Shown one piece after another: positions 54,408 to 63,764 of a DNA stretch of 64,000 nt; the first letter of the stretch is position 1; every line of letters begins with the position of its first letter. The DNA comes from Phreatobacter cathodiphilus. Lineage in GTDB: Bacteria; Pseudomonadota; Alphaproteobacteria; Rhizobiales; Phreatobacteraceae. The position numbers were made by a program, and so were the translations under genes. The stretch covers positions 788,501 through 852,500 of the forward strand of contig NZ_CP027668.1 of assembly GCF_003008515.1 (NCBI RefSeq), written 5' to 3'. The notes under the pieces were generated by a model, which worked only from the letters and a program-made list of their open reading frames with translations, made no database searches and was not told where the DNA came from.

Positions 54408-55400
54408 ATGACCCGTCCGTCCGAAGACGACCTGATCGCCCGCTTCTTCGCGCCCCTCGCCACCTCGGCCGGCGCCGACGGGCTCACCGACGACGCGGCC
54501 GTGGTGCCGGAGGGGGAGGGCGACCTCGTCGTTACCAAGGACATGGCGATCGCCGGTGTCCATTTCTTTCCCGACGACCCGCCCGGGCTGATCGCGGCGA
54601 AGGCGCTGAGGGTCAATCTCTCCGATCTCGCCGCCAAGGGCGCGGTGCCGTCGGGCTTCCTCCTCGGCCTCGGCCTGCCTCCGGATTGGACGACCGATTT
54701 TCTCGCCGCCTTCGCCGATGGGCTGGGCCGCGACATCACCGCCTATGGCTGTCCGCTGCTCGGCGGCGACACGGTGAAGGTGCCGGGCCCGCTCACCCTC
54801 TCCGTCACCGCTTTCGGCCGTGCCACGCGGACGGTGCGCCGACGCGGTGCGCGGCCCGGCGACCTCCTCTGCGTCACCGGAACGATCGGCGACGGCGCCC
54901 TCGGGCTCGCCGCGCGGCAGGCCGAACGCCAGCCCGCGACGGCGCCCGACTGGCTGCGCCTCATCGCGCCGGAGGAGCGCGCCCATCTCGTCGACCGCTA
55001 TCTCAGCCCCCGCCCGCGGGTCGCCCTCGCCGCCGCCGTCGCCCGTCATGCCTCGGCCGCCATGGACGTGTCGGACGGGCTCGTCGGCGACCTCGCCAAG
55101 ATGATGGCGGCCTCGGGCACCGGCGCGCGGCTCGATGCCGGAGCGGTGCCGCTATCGGGGGCGGCGGCCGCCGCCATCGCCCTGGACCCCGCCCTGCGGA
55201 TGCGCGCACTGACCGGCGGCGACGACTACGAAATCCTGCTGGCCTGCCCGCCGGACCGTCTCGCCGCGCTCCGTGACGATGCGGCGGCGGCCAATGTCCC
55301 GCTGACGGTGATAGGGGAGGTCACCGAAGGCGCCGAAGTGTCCTGGACGGCAGGAGGGCAGGTGCTCTCCTTTGGCTCCGGCCGGTTCGAGCATTTCTGA
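54408..55400 (+). CDS. thiL: Thiamine-monophosphate kinase
   Basis: A 330-residue ATP-dependent kinase. It has EDDLIARFF, the metal-binding DDAAVV (Asp pair), KDMAIAGVHFFPDDPP, VNLSDLAAKGAVPSGFLLGLGLP, LLGGDTVK, and AMDVSDGLVGDLAK and TGGDDYEILLAC near the C-terminus. It phosphorylates thiamine monophosphate to the active cofactor thiamine diphosphate. It lies 44 bp after nusB and ends the operon. The downstream gap holds a composite repeat. Confidence 0.95.
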   Translation: MTRPSEDDLIARFFAPLATSAGADGLTDDAAVVPEGEGDLVVTKDMAIAGVHFFPDDPPGLIAAKALRVNLSDLAAKGAVPSGFLLGLGLPPDWTTDFLAAFADGLGRDITAYGCPLLGGDTVKVPGPLTLSVTAFGRATRTVRRRGARPGDLLCVTGTIGDGALGLAARQAERQPATAPDWLRLIAPEERAHLVDRYLSPRPRVALAAAVARHASAAMDVSDGLVGDLAKMMAASGTGARLDAGAVPLSGAAAAAIALDPALRMRALTGGDDYEILLACPPDRLAALRDDAAAANVPLTVIGEVTEGAEVSWTAGGQVLSFGSGRFEHF

Positions 55401-55440
55401 GAGGCACAACGGATGGCCCGGGAAGCTCGCTGCATCAGGC

Positions 55441-55618
55441 AAGTGCGTCCTTCGAGGCTCGCCGCCGGACGATGCTGATGCATCGCCGGGGCTCGCACCT
55501 CAGGATGAGGAAGGTGGTGCTTGGCATCGAGCCGCACCGGCCGGCGATACGTCTGATGCAACTCGCCGCACTTCTCATCCTGAGGTGCGAGCGACAGCGA
55601 ACCTCGAAGGACGCACTT
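55441..55618. repeat. Composite inverted repeat, copy 2
   Basis: The left arm again opens AAGTGCGTCCTTCGAGGCTCG, but a 28-bp segment containing GATGCTGATGCATCG interrupts it before GCTCGCACCTCAGGATGAGG. The right arm (about 55573-55618) reads CTCATCCTGAGGTGCGAG to CGAAGGACGCACTT. It is the same element as at 31058-31238, with a different centre. Confidence 0.72.
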
Positions 55619-55721
55619 CGGTTCTGCAGGGCGGAGGGTCACATGGTGGATGGGCGGGACGAGCCCGGCCATGGAGAGAGGGCGGTGCGACTGCCACCCG
55701 TCTCCTGCACACCCACCGCAC

Positions 55722-55750
55722 AAGAAAAAGGCCCCGGAAACCGGGGCCTT
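55722..55750 (-). terminator. Intrinsic terminator of the double-ATPase gene
   Basis: A perfect 10-bp stem (55728-55737 with 55741-55750, loop of three bases) is followed on the minus strand by TTTCTTG; the stem end adds two more T. It lies 26 bp past the stop codon. Confidence 0.75.
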
Positions 55751-55775
55751 CCTCATTCGACAAAGGCGGAAAGCC

Positions 55776-57647
55776 TCACTCCCAGGCCATGACCACGTGG
55801 CCGGGTGAGACCTCCCGATACTGCCGCACGGGCGGCACGTAGTCGGGCGAGCGCACTGGGCTCTTGATCTCGTCATTCGACACGCCGCGCTTCTGCAGGC
55901 GGCGGGCCGGATCCGGGATCGGCACGGCCGACATCAGCTTCTTCGTGTAGGGGTGCTGGGCATTGCCGAAGACCGCGGCGCGCGGGCCGATCTCGACGAT
56001 CTCGCCGAGATACATGACCGCCACGCGGTGGCACATGCGCTCCACGACCGCGATGTCGTGGGAGATGAACAGATAGGCGAGGCCCATGCTCGCCTGCAGG
56101 TCGAGCATCAGGTTGACCACCTGCGCCTTCACCGACACGTCGAGGGCCGAGACCGCCTCGTCAGCGACGATCAGCTTCGGCCCGAGCGCCAGGGCGCGGG
56201 CGATGCAGATGCGCTGGCGCTGGCCGCCGGAGAACTCGTGCGGATAGCGCGAGGCCATGTCGGGCGACAGGCCGACGCGGGTCAGCAGGTCGGCGACGCG
56301 GTCGCGCGCCTCCGAGCCGGTCGCGAGTCCGTGGGCATAGAAGGGCTCGGCGATGGCCGACCCGATCGACATGCGCGGGTTGAGGCTTGCGAAGGGGTCC
56401 TGGAAGATGATCTGCATGCGCTTGCGCATGTCGCGCAGCTTGCCGCCGTCCATGGCGAGTACGTCCTCGCCGTCGACGAGGACCGAGCCGGCATTGGGCT
56501 CGATCAGGCGCAGGATGGAGCGGCCGGTTGTGGACTTGCCGCAGCCCGACTCGCCGACGAGCGCCAGCGTCTCGCCCGAGTGCAGCGAGAAGGACACGTT
56601 CTCCACCGCGTGGACGCGGCCCGAGACCTTGCCGAACAGGCCGGAATGGATGTCGAATCGGGTGGTGAGGCCGGAGACCTCGAGCACCGGCCGCTCGGCG
56701 GCCTTCACCGTGTCCGGCGTCTCCACCGGCACGTCGCTCTCGCCCGTCGTCTTGTCGACGATGGGGAAGCGCATCGGCCGGCTGATGTCCTTCATCGAGC
56801 CGAGCTGGGGCACCGCCGAGAGCAGAGCCTTGGTATAGGGATGGGCGGGCGCGGCGAAGATCTGCTCCGTCGGTCCGGCCTCCACCGCCTTGCCGTGATA
56901 CATGACGACCGTCCGGTCGGCGATCTCGGCCACCACGCCCATGTCGTGGGTGATGAAGAGGACGGACATGTCCTCCTCCTCCTGCAGCTCCTTGATGAGC
57001 TCGAGGATCTGCGCCTGGATCGTCACGTCGAGGGCCGTGGTCGGCTCGTCGGCGATGAGCAGCTTCGGTCGGCAGGCCAGCGCCATGGCGATCATGACGC
57101 GCTGGCGCATGCCGCCGGAGAAACGGTGCGGATATTCGTGGAAGCGCGACTTGGCGGCGGGGATGCGCACCTTCTCGAGCAGGCGCACCGTCTCCGCCTC
57201 GGCCTCCTGCCGCGACAGACCGCGGTGGTAGATCAGCGCCTCCGCGATCTGGAAGCCGATGGTCAGCACTGGATTGAGTGATGTCATCGGCTCCTGGAAG
57301 ATCATGGCGACTTCGTTGCCGCGCACGTGGTGCATCGCCTTTTCCGGCAGCGTGGTGAGCTCGCGGCCCGCCAGCTTGATGCTGCCCTCCACCCGGCCGC
57401 TCTGCGGCGGGATGAGGCGCATGATCGACAGCGCCGTCACCGACTTGCCGGAGCCGGATTCACCGACGATCGCCACGGTCTCCTTGGGGCCGACGTCGAA
57501 GGAAACGCCGCGCACCACCGCGTTCCACTCGCCCTCCCGCAGGAACGAGGTGACGAGGTTCGACACCGACAGGACGGGGCCGGCATTGGGGACGGGGGCC
57601 AGGGAATCGGCGGCAGACTGGGGCAGGGCGCTCACGTCGAATGTCAC
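55776..57647 (-). CDS. Double-ATPase peptide/nickel-type ABC protein (GsiA-like)
   Basis: A 623-residue protein with two complete ATPase halves. The first (about 25-290) has GESGSGKSV, FSGGMRQRVMIAMAL and LLIADEPTTALD; the second (about 320-590) has GESGCGKST, FSGGQRQRICIARAL and LIVADEAVSALD. Each ends with the oligopeptide-type YTKALLSAVP or YTKKLMSAVP motif. This is the layout of GsiA and YejF, which energise peptide or glutathione import. No permease or binding-protein genes lie beside it. The minus-strand gene ends at an intrinsic terminator. Confidence 0.9.
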   Translation of the reverse strand: MTFDVSALPQSAADSLAPVPNAGPVLSVSNLVTSFLREGEWNAVVRGVSFDVGPKETVAIVGESGSGKSVTALSIMRLIPPQSGRVEGSIKLAGRELTTLPEKAMHHVRGNEVAMIFQEPMTSLNPVLTIGFQIAEALIYHRGLSRQEAEAETVRLLEKVRIPAAKSRFHEYPHRFSGGMRQRVMIAMALACRPKLLIADEPTTALDVTIQAQILELIKELQEEEDMSVLFITHDMGVVAEIADRTVVMYHGKAVEAGPTEQIFAAPAHPYTKALLSAVPQLGSMKDISRPMRFPIVDKTTGESDVPVETPDTVKAAERPVLEVSGLTTRFDIHSGLFGKVSGRVHAVENVSFSLHSGETLALVGESGCGKSTTGRSILRLIEPNAGSVLVDGEDVLAMDGGKLRDMRKRMQIIFQDPFASLNPRMSIGSAIAEPFYAHGLATGSEARDRVADLLTRVGLSPDMASRYPHEFSGGQRQRICIARALALGPKLIVADEAVSALDVSVKAQVVNLMLDLQASMGLAYLFISHDIAVVERMCHRVAVMYLGEIVEIGPRAAVFGNAQHPYTKKLMSAVPIPDPARRLQKRGVSNDEIKSPVRSPDYVPPVRQYREVSPGHVVMAWE

Positions 57648-57902
57648 TCGCTTGAACAGGTTCGAGGCGGGAAAGAAACCTCCGCCGGGCCCGCATCCTC
57701 ATGCAACATCCATTCCATTGCAACCCGCCGCGGGCATGGCGCCGATGCTGTGGACGAGGCGTTGCTGGCGGAGCTCAGTTCCTCCCGGACCGCCCACGGG
57801 CGGGGCAGGAGACGCCGTCCGAATGGGCAAGCGGAGGGCGCGGGACCCTTTTGCCCATGGGCCCGCTCGGCTAGAGAGCAGGGCTTGCGAAGGAGTGATC
57901 CC

Positions 57903-58403
57903 GTGCCCGCCAGACCGCTCGTCATGTATCCCGACCCGCGCCTGAAGCTGCGCGCGGCGCCGGTGGAACATTTCGACGCAGCCCTGGAATCCCTCGCCCA
58001 GGACCTGATGGACACGGTGGTCGCGGCTCCCGCCATCGGCCTCAGCGCCTGCCATATCGGCGTTCAGCAGCGGCTGGTGGCGATCCGCCTCGCCGACGAC
58101 GCCCTGATGCGGCTCTACGTCAACCCGCAGATCCTCTGGACATCGCCCGAGCTCAGACGCGAGCAGGAGGGCTCGGTCTCCATGCCGGGCATCGCCGAAG
58201 AGGTGGAGCGTCCCGCCCGGATCGGCCTCGCCTGGAACACGCTGTCGGGCGCCGAGGAGCGCGGCGAGGCGGACGGCTTCCTCGCCGTCGTCCTCCAGCA
58301 CGAGATCGACCAGCTCGACGGCGTCTTCTGGCTCGACCGCCTGTCCCGGCTAAAGCGCGACAGGGCGATCCGGCGCTACGAGAAGCTCCGGCGCGGCCGC
58401 TAG
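57903..58403 (+). CDS. Peptide-deformylase-like protein with altered active site
   Basis: A 166-residue protein with a GTG start after AAGGAG. It has the deformylase fold: PDPRLKLRAAPV at the start, APAIGLSACHIGVQQ in place of motif I (GxGLAAxQ), EGSVSMPG (about 89) in place of EGCLS, and LQHEIDQLDG (about 133) in place of QHExDHL. The iron-ligand Cys is Ser and the second His of HExxH is Gln, so normal deformylase activity is doubtful. The Glu of motif III is kept. Paralogues like this occur beside true deformylases in alphaproteobacteria. The stop overlaps the convergent TRAP gene. Confidence 0.82.
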   Translation: MPARPLVMYPDPRLKLRAAPVEHFDAALESLAQDLMDTVVAAPAIGLSACHIGVQQRLVAIRLADDALMRLYVNPQILWTSPELRREQEGSVSMPGIAEEVERPARIGLAWNTLSGAEERGEADGFLAVVLQHEIDQLDGVFWLDRLSRLKRDRAIRRYEKLRRGR

Positions 58404-60844
58404 CCCGCCGGCAGGGGGCCGCCGGTGCGGCCGACCCGCCGCCAGTGGGCGCCGAGCCCTATCGCCAGCGCCGCGAGCCCGGCCGCCTGGCTGTAGCCGT
58501 TGGGCACCAGCAGCAGGCAGCCGGCGGCGAGGCAGAGCACGCGTTCGGCCGCCGTCGCACGGGCGAGGCCGTAACCGGCGAAGGCCACGCAGAAGCCGAC
58601 CAGCGCGACGCAGGCGGCGAGCGTCACCCACAACACCGACATCCACGCGCCGAAGGTCGCCGGCATGGCATAGACCACCGCCCCCGCGGCATTGGTGCCG
58701 GCAGGAACCAGCATCAGCAACTGGGCGCCGTCCGGCGTTAGGCAGAACATGAAGGGCACGATGAAGGCCGGCAGCGTGTATTTCCACGCCTGCATCGTCG
58801 TGCGGAACGGCTCGCCGCCGGTGATGGCCGAAGCGGCGAAGGGGGCGAGCGCGGTGGGCGGCGACACGTCGGCGAGCACCGCATAGTAGAACATGAACAT
58901 ATGCGCAGCCGCGGGCGGCACGCCGACCTTCACCAGGGCCGGCACCAGCATGACCGCGGCGATGATGTAGCTCGCCGTCACCGGCACCGAGAGGCCGAGC
59001 ACCCACATGGCGAGGGCGGCCATCAGCAGGATCAGGAAGACGTTCGAGCCGCCGGCCGAGATGATGATGCCGGAAATGGTGAGGCCGAGGCCGGTCAGGT
59101 TCACCACCGAAACGATGATGCCGGCGCAGGCGCAGACCGCCACGATCCCAAGCGTCGAGCGCGTCCCGTCGAGCAGCGCGTCGATCATGCCGGTGCCGCC
59201 GGGGGGAACCGGCCGGCCGGCGCGCGTGGCTCTCCAGCTCTGCAGGCCGGAGGCCGCGACAGCGGCCGCCATGCCCCAGAAGCTCGCCACGGAGATGCGG
59301 TCGTTGAACAGTTCCTGCAGCCCCAGCGATTGCGGCATGCCGCTGATGCCGAACAGCCAGGCGCCGAGGGCGGCGAGGCAGCCGATCGCGAAGGCCTCGC
59401 GCGTCACCAGCCGGCTATCCTCCCGCACCATGGAGAGGACGAAGGCGACGACGATCGACCAGTAGACCGCCATGAAACTGGTGAAGCCCATCACCAGGAA
59501 CACCGCGATCGCGGCGAGCGAAATGAAGTGGTAGCCGCCGCGCTTGGTCAGCTCCCACACCGAGGCATCCGACGTGCGCACCGGAACGACGCCGAGCCGG
59601 CGGGAATCGGCCTCCGTCATCAGCCAGCAGGAGACGTAGTAGAGGACGGTCGGGATGGTGGCGTAGATGAGGATCTGCAGATAGTCGACGTCGAGGAACT
59701 CGGCGATGATGAAGGCTGCCGCCCCCAGCGTCGGCGGCGACAGCGTGGCGCCGATCCCGGCCGCCGAAAGCATCCCCCCCGCCACCTGCGGATCGTAGCC
59801 CGAGCGCTTCAGCATCGGCCAGGCGAGGGTCGAGACCGTGACGGTCGTCGCCACGCCCGAGCCTGACACGGTCCCGAGCAGGAAGCCGGAGGCGACCACC
59901 GCGCGGCCCGGCGCCGAAGGGGAGGGGTTCTTGCCGAACAGGGCGAAGGCCCATTCGATGAAGAAGCGCCCGGCGCCGCCGCGGTCGAGCACCGCCCCGT
60001 AGATGGTGAAGAGGATGATGAAGGTCGCCGCCACGTCGAGGGGCGTGGTGAAGATGCCCTCGAGCGTCAGGAAGTTCTGCCCGACGATGCGGTTGAGCGT
60101 GAAGCCGCGATGTTCGAAGACGTCGGGAATCAGCCAGCCGGTGCGGGCATAGCAATAGACGAGGAAGGCGGCGGCGATCGCCGGCAGCACCCAGCCCACC
60201 GTGCGCCGCGTTGCCTCCAGAACCAGCAGCATGAGCGCGAGGCCCATGACCAGCTCCTCCGGCGAGGGCCGCATGGCGCGGGTTTTGTACTCGTCGATAT
60301 TGGTGGAGAGATAGTACGCGCTGTAGAGCGCCAGCACCGCGAAGAACCAGTCGGCCGGCTGCAGCCGCGCCAGGAAACGATTCGAGACCAGCAGCGGATA
60401 GGCGGCGAAGCACAGGATCAGCGCCCAACCGAGGCCGTAGCCGAAGCTCGACCGGCCGAAGACGGTGAACATCGGGTTGGGGTGGTGCAGCACATAGGCG
60501 ACCATGGCGATGGCGATGAGCGCCACCACCAGCTCCTCGATGCTCGCCCGGCGCGTCTGCGTCGCGCCGTCGGGGCCCGGGCGCGCCAGCGGATAGAGGA
60601 TGAAGATCAGCGCAAGGCACAGGCTGAGGAAGCTCGCCCGGTAGACGGTGGTCGTGATCGAGAACTGCGTCCAGTAGAGCGCCATGGCGGCGACGAAGAA
60701 GGAGACGCCCGCCGTCAGCCAGCCGAGCCAGCCGCTCACCCGCCGCGCCGGTCCGCCCTCGGAGTCCGAGGACAGCCTCTCGATCTCTTCGTCCGTGAGG
60801 ATGCGCTCGCCGGCCGCCGAAGCCGGTGTTCCACCTGCCGTCAT
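58400..60844 (-). CDS. TRAP transporter fused 4TM/12TM permease (TAXI type)
   Basis: An 814-residue permease combining the small and large TRAP subunits in one chain. A soluble N-terminal region (about 1-40) precedes four helices, then a DctM-like part with GTVSGSGVATTVTVSTLAWP and MKRSGYDPQVAGGMLSAAG (long motif read in two parts), and a repeat motif ASAITGGEPFRTTMQAWKY. These match the TIGR02123-type fused permease that works with TAXI binding proteins. The TAXI gene lies 119 bp upstream on the same strand. The substrate is unknown; glutamate/2-oxoglutarate-type acids are known for the class. Confidence 0.9.
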   Translation of the reverse strand: MTAGGTPASAAGERILTDEEIERLSSDSEGGPARRVSGWLGWLTAGVSFFVAAMALYWTQFSITTTVYRASFLSLCLALIFILYPLARPGPDGATQTRRASIEELVVALIAIAMVAYVLHHPNPMFTVFGRSSFGYGLGWALILCFAAYPLLVSNRFLARLQPADWFFAVLALYSAYYLSTNIDEYKTRAMRPSPEELVMGLALMLLVLEATRRTVGWVLPAIAAAFLVYCYARTGWLIPDVFEHRGFTLNRIVGQNFLTLEGIFTTPLDVAATFIILFTIYGAVLDRGGAGRFFIEWAFALFGKNPSPSAPGRAVVASGFLLGTVSGSGVATTVTVSTLAWPMLKRSGYDPQVAGGMLSAAGIGATLSPPTLGAAAFIIAEFLDVDYLQILIYATIPTVLYYVSCWLMTEADSRRLGVVPVRTSDASVWELTKRGGYHFISLAAIAVFLVMGFTSFMAVYWSIVVAFVLSMVREDSRLVTREAFAIGCLAALGAWLFGISGMPQSLGLQELFNDRISVASFWGMAAAVAASGLQSWRATRAGRPVPPGGTGMIDALLDGTRSTLGIVAVCACAGIIVSVVNLTGLGLTISGIIISAGGSNVFLILLMAALAMWVLGLSVPVTASYIIAAVMLVPALVKVGVPPAAAHMFMFYYAVLADVSPPTALAPFAASAITGGEPFRTTMQAWKYTLPAFIVPFMFCLTPDGAQLLMLVPAGTNAAGAVVYAMPATFGAWMSVLWVTLAACVALVGFCVAFAGYGLARATAAERVLCLAAGCLLLVPNGYSQAAGLAALAIGLGAHWRRVGRTGGPLPAG

Positions 60845-60963
60845 CTGTCTGGTCCCCTGCTGGCCGCCGGATCCACGGCTCTTGCCGGCCGCGCTCGCGC
60901 CGCATGTCCGAAAGCCGGAACGGTCGACCCGCCCCGGCTCCCGGTCGGCCGGCTCCGCCGCGA

Positions 60964-61932
60964 TTACATCGAGACGCCGCGCGCCTTGTAGAAGGCCTCG
61001 GCGGCCGGATGGAACGGCGCTGCCAGTTTCGCCGCGGCGCTCTGCAGGCTCAGTTTGCGGGCCTCGGGGTGGATGGCCTGCATGTCGGTCAGGTTGTTGA
61101 ATATGCCCTCGAGGATGAGGGTGACCAGATCGTTCGGCGCCTTGCCATCCACGAGCATGACGTTGGCGACGCCGATTCCCTGCACCGGCTGCGTCTGGCC
61201 GGCATAGGAGTTCGGCGGCATGACCGAGAGCCGGTAGAGCCCGGGAAATTTCTTGTCCATCTCCGCCAGCTCCTTCGACGTGTCGAGGAGCTTGAACGGC
61301 GTGCGGCCGTTCTGGGCGAGATCGCGGATGGCGGCCGTCGGCACGCCGCCGCCCCAGAAGAAGCCGGCGATCTTGCCGTCAGCGAGCGCGTTGGCGGATT
61401 CGGCGACGCCGAGATTGTCGCGGATGATGTCGGTCTTGGGGTTGAGGCCGGCGGCCTCCAGCGTGCGGTCGGCCCATCCCTCGGTGGAGGAGCCTGCAGA
61501 CCCCACGCCGATGCGCTTGCCCTTCATCTCGGCGACCGAGTTGATCGCGGGCGTCGCCACCGTATGCAGGACGTTGTCGTAGAGCACCGCGATCAGGCGG
61601 ATGTCGCGCTTGCCGCCGCGGGCATAGGCACCGACGCCGTTGAGCGCGTCGATCACCGAATCCAGGGTCGAGAAGCCGATGTCGGCGTCGCCGGCCGAGA
61701 GCAGGTTGATGTTGTCCACCGAGCCGCCGGTGACCTGCGAGGTCGCCTGGACGTTCGGCACCTTCTCGGTCAGCACGCGGGCGAGGCCGCCGCCATAGAC
61801 GAAATAGACGCCACCCGTGCCGCCGGTGGCGACGGTGAGGCGGCGGCGGGCCTGGGCGAGGGCGGGGGCGGAGAGGCTGAGAAGGCCGGCACCGGCGGCG
61901 AGTGCCGCCCGGCGGTTCAGGATCAGGGTCAT
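60964..61932 (-). CDS. TAXI-family TRAP solute-binding protein
   Basis: A 322-residue exported protein. The signal peptide NRRAALAAGAGLLSLSAPALA, with paired Arg, ends near AQARR. The mature part has LTVATGGTGGVYFVYGGGLA, the family-defining start, then QVTGGSVDNINLLSAGDADIGF and KRIGVGSAGSSTEGWADRTLEAAGL. It binds a small carboxylate and hands it to the fused permease encoded next. Both genes form a minus-strand operon. Confidence 0.92.
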   Translation of the reverse strand: MTLILNRRAALAAGAGLLSLSAPALAQARRRLTVATGGTGGVYFVYGGGLARVLTEKVPNVQATSQVTGGSVDNINLLSAGDADIGFSTLDSVIDALNGVGAYARGGKRDIRLIAVLYDNVLHTVATPAINSVAEMKGKRIGVGSAGSSTEGWADRTLEAAGLNPKTDIIRDNLGVAESANALADGKIAGFFWGGGVPTAAIRDLAQNGRTPFKLLDTSKELAEMDKKFPGLYRLSVMPPNSYAGQTQPVQGIGVANVMLVDGKAPNDLVTLILEGIFNNLTDMQAIHPEARKLSLQSAAAKLAAPFHPAAEAFYKARGVSM

Positions 61933-61993
61933 CGACGTTTCCTCGTGGTCGGGGCGGGCCGGTTCGTCCGGCCTTCGGCGAAAGTTCGCGAGG

Positions 61994-62030
61994 AAAAGAG
62001 CATGACGGGGCAGGGAAGTGAAGCCCCGTC
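61994..62030 (-). terminator. Likely terminator of the globin-coupled receptor gene
   Basis: GACGGGG/CCCCGTC form a 7-bp stem (62004-62010 with 62024-62030) followed on the minus strand by ATGCTCTTTTCC. A second 8-bp GC stem (62035-62042 with 62049-62056) lies nearer the stop. Together they probably end the receptor transcript. Confidence 0.45.
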
Positions 62031-62080
62031 GCGGGAGCCGGCGCGGCGGCCGGCTCTGCGAGCGGTCCGCGGCCGGCCCG

Positions 62081-63439
62081 TCAGGCCGCCTTGATGGTGG
62101 AGAAGAAGTCCGTCACGCCGGAGCGGATCTTCGTCGTCTGGTCGGCCACCGCGTTGGCCGCAGTGAGGACGAAGGTGGACGTGGTCCCCGTCTCGCTGGC
62201 CGCCTGGCTGACGCCGGCGATGTTGCTGGACACCTCCTGGGTACCGCGCGCGGCCTCCTGGATGTTGCGGGCGATCTCCTCGATGGCCGATTGCTGCTCG
62301 CTGACCGATGCCGAGATCGAGCCGGCGATGGTGCTGATCGTCTCGATCGTGGTGCCGATCTGGGTGATCGAGCTCACCGACTGATTCGTCGCGGCCTGGA
62401 TGGCGGCGATCTGCACGCCGATCTCGTCGGTGGCCTTGGCGGTCTGGCTGGCCAGGCTCTTCACCTCGGAGGCGACCACCGCGAAGCCCTTGCCGGCCTC
62501 ACCGGCGCGCGCCGCCTCGATGGTCGCGTTGAGCGCCAGGAGGTTGGTCTGGCCGGCGATGTTGGCGATGAGGTTGACGACGTCGCCGATCTTCTGGGCG
62601 GCTTCGGCGAGACCGTCCATCACCGTCTTGGACTGGCGCGCCTGATGCACCGCCTGGTTGGCGATCTCCGTGGAATGGCTGACCTGGCGGCCGATCTCGG
62701 CCACCGCGCTCGACAGCTCCTCGGAGGCAGCCGCGACCGTCTGCACGTTGGAGGCCGACTGTTCGGAGGCGGCGGCCACCGCCGTGGACTGGCGGGTGGT
62801 CTCCTCGGCATTGGCGGCGAGGCCGTTGGCGGTGCTGCTGAGCTGCTCGGCCGAATGTTCCATGGTCTTCAGGGCCGCGGTCATCTCGACGTTGAAGGAA
62901 TCGATGGCGCGGCTCATGCGGTCCTGCCGCTCCTGCCGCTCGGCGAGCATCGCCTCCTGGTAGACCGAGATGGCGATGTCCATGTCGATCATCACGGCGG
63001 CGTTCACCGCCGTCAGCACCCGGGAGAGCTTGCCGGGGTTCCACTTGTAGGTCTTCACCGCCAGTTCCCCGAGCTGGGCGAGCACGTAGTTGTAGCCGCC
63101 GATATACCAGCGCGGCTCGAGGCCAATCTTGTTGTGGACATGGCCGATCGTCCTGACGCCGTTCATGTAGGAGGCATCGAAGGTGCCGGAGAAGAGCTTC
63201 GCCCAGTGGCCGCCCTGCGCCGCCTTCAGCCGCGGAATCTCCTTGCCGACCATCGCGGCGAGCTTGGGTTCACTGGTGACGTGCCGGTAGAACCCCTCGA
63301 GGATCTGCGGCAGGGTCGGCTCGACGACCTTCCAGAACTCCCGCAGCAGGGCGCTGGTTTCATCGTTGATGCGCATGAAGCGCATCCGGACAGCGCGTTC
63401 CGTGGCCTCGTCGGAGGCGGCTTGAGCCATGGTCTTCAT
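62081..63439 (-). CDS. Globin-coupled chemoreceptor (HemAT-like)
   Basis: A 452-residue soluble protein. Residues about 20-175 form a protoglobin domain with [20 protein letters not shown] (continues IGGYN), where His102 is the probable proximal heme ligand. A short linker leads to an MCP domain (about 200-450) with the hairpin tip [20 protein letters not shown]. It lacks membrane segments. Such receptors bind heme and sense oxygen or other gases, signalling through CheA. No che genes are near. An in-frame ATG three codons in is an alternative start. Confidence 0.9.
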   Translation of the reverse strand: MKTMAQAASDEATERAVRMRFMRINDETSALLREFWKVVEPTLPQILEGFYRHVTSEPKLAAMVGKEIPRLKAAQGGHWAKLFSGTFDASYMNGVRTIGHVHNKIGLEPRWYIGGYNYVLAQLGELAVKTYKWNPGKLSRVLTAVNAAVMIDMDIAISVYQEAMLAERQERQDRMSRAIDSFNVEMTAALKTMEHSAEQLSSTANGLAANAEETTRQSTAVAAASEQSASNVQTVAAASEELSSAVAEIGRQVSHSTEIANQAVHQARQSKTVMDGLAEAAQKIGDVVNLIANIAGQTNLLALNATIEAARAGEAGKGFAVVASEVKSLASQTAKATDEIGVQIAAIQAATNQSVSSITQIGTTIETISTIAGSISASVSEQQSAIEEIARNIQEAARGTQEVSSNIAGVSQAASETGTTSTFVLTAANAVADQTTKIRSGVTDFFSTIKAA

Positions 63440-63764
63440 CGGAGAGGGTCCTGGTAGCGGGCGCGGTTGAACGCCACGTGTTATGATGTTCCGTTGCTCT
63501 TCGCCGGCAGCCGAAGTGCTGTCCGCGGTACCCTGTAGGGGAATTCCGCGAATACTTGCATGAACATTGACGCGTTATTCCTAAAAATATCTAAATCGAC
63601 ATGTGGAATAGGGGCGTCCGCCGGTCCCCGTCGGGCGGATTGAGGCACATCAACGCCTGCCCCGCGGCCGGCAAACCCTTCTCATCCGGTGCGGCCCAAG
63701 GGGCTGGCCCGAACGCGGAACCTCCGAGGGGAGCGGCCGCCAGGACGCGGCCGCTCCCTGCCCG
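63440..63764. other. Gene-free stretch before the globin-coupled receptor
   Basis: About 325 bp. The part at 63555-63602 is notably AT-rich (TTATTCCTAAAAATATCTAAAT) and probably holds the receptor's promoter. A strong hairpin (63729-63758) follows the YghU-type gene on the minus strand. No coding region is evident. Confidence 0.5.
63729..63758 (-). terminator. Hairpin downstream of the YghU-type gene
   Basis: A perfect 12-bp stem (63729-63740 with 63747-63758, six-base loop CAGGAC) lies 6 bp past the stop codon at 63765. It lacks a T-tract on the minus strand, so it may end transcription with help or stabilise the 3' end. Confidence 0.5.

Larger units (their letters stand above)
55401..55775. 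other. Gene-free stretch with composite repeat and terminator
   Basis: About 375 bp between convergent thiL and the peptide-type ABC ATPase gene. It carries the second copy of the composite inverted repeat (55441-55618) and an intrinsic terminator (55722-55750). No coding region is convincing here. Confidence 0.6.

Noticed and set aside
55372..55842. 156-codon frame across the second composite repeat
   Set aside because: Formed by the repeat arms themselves; overlaps thiL's end and the terminator.
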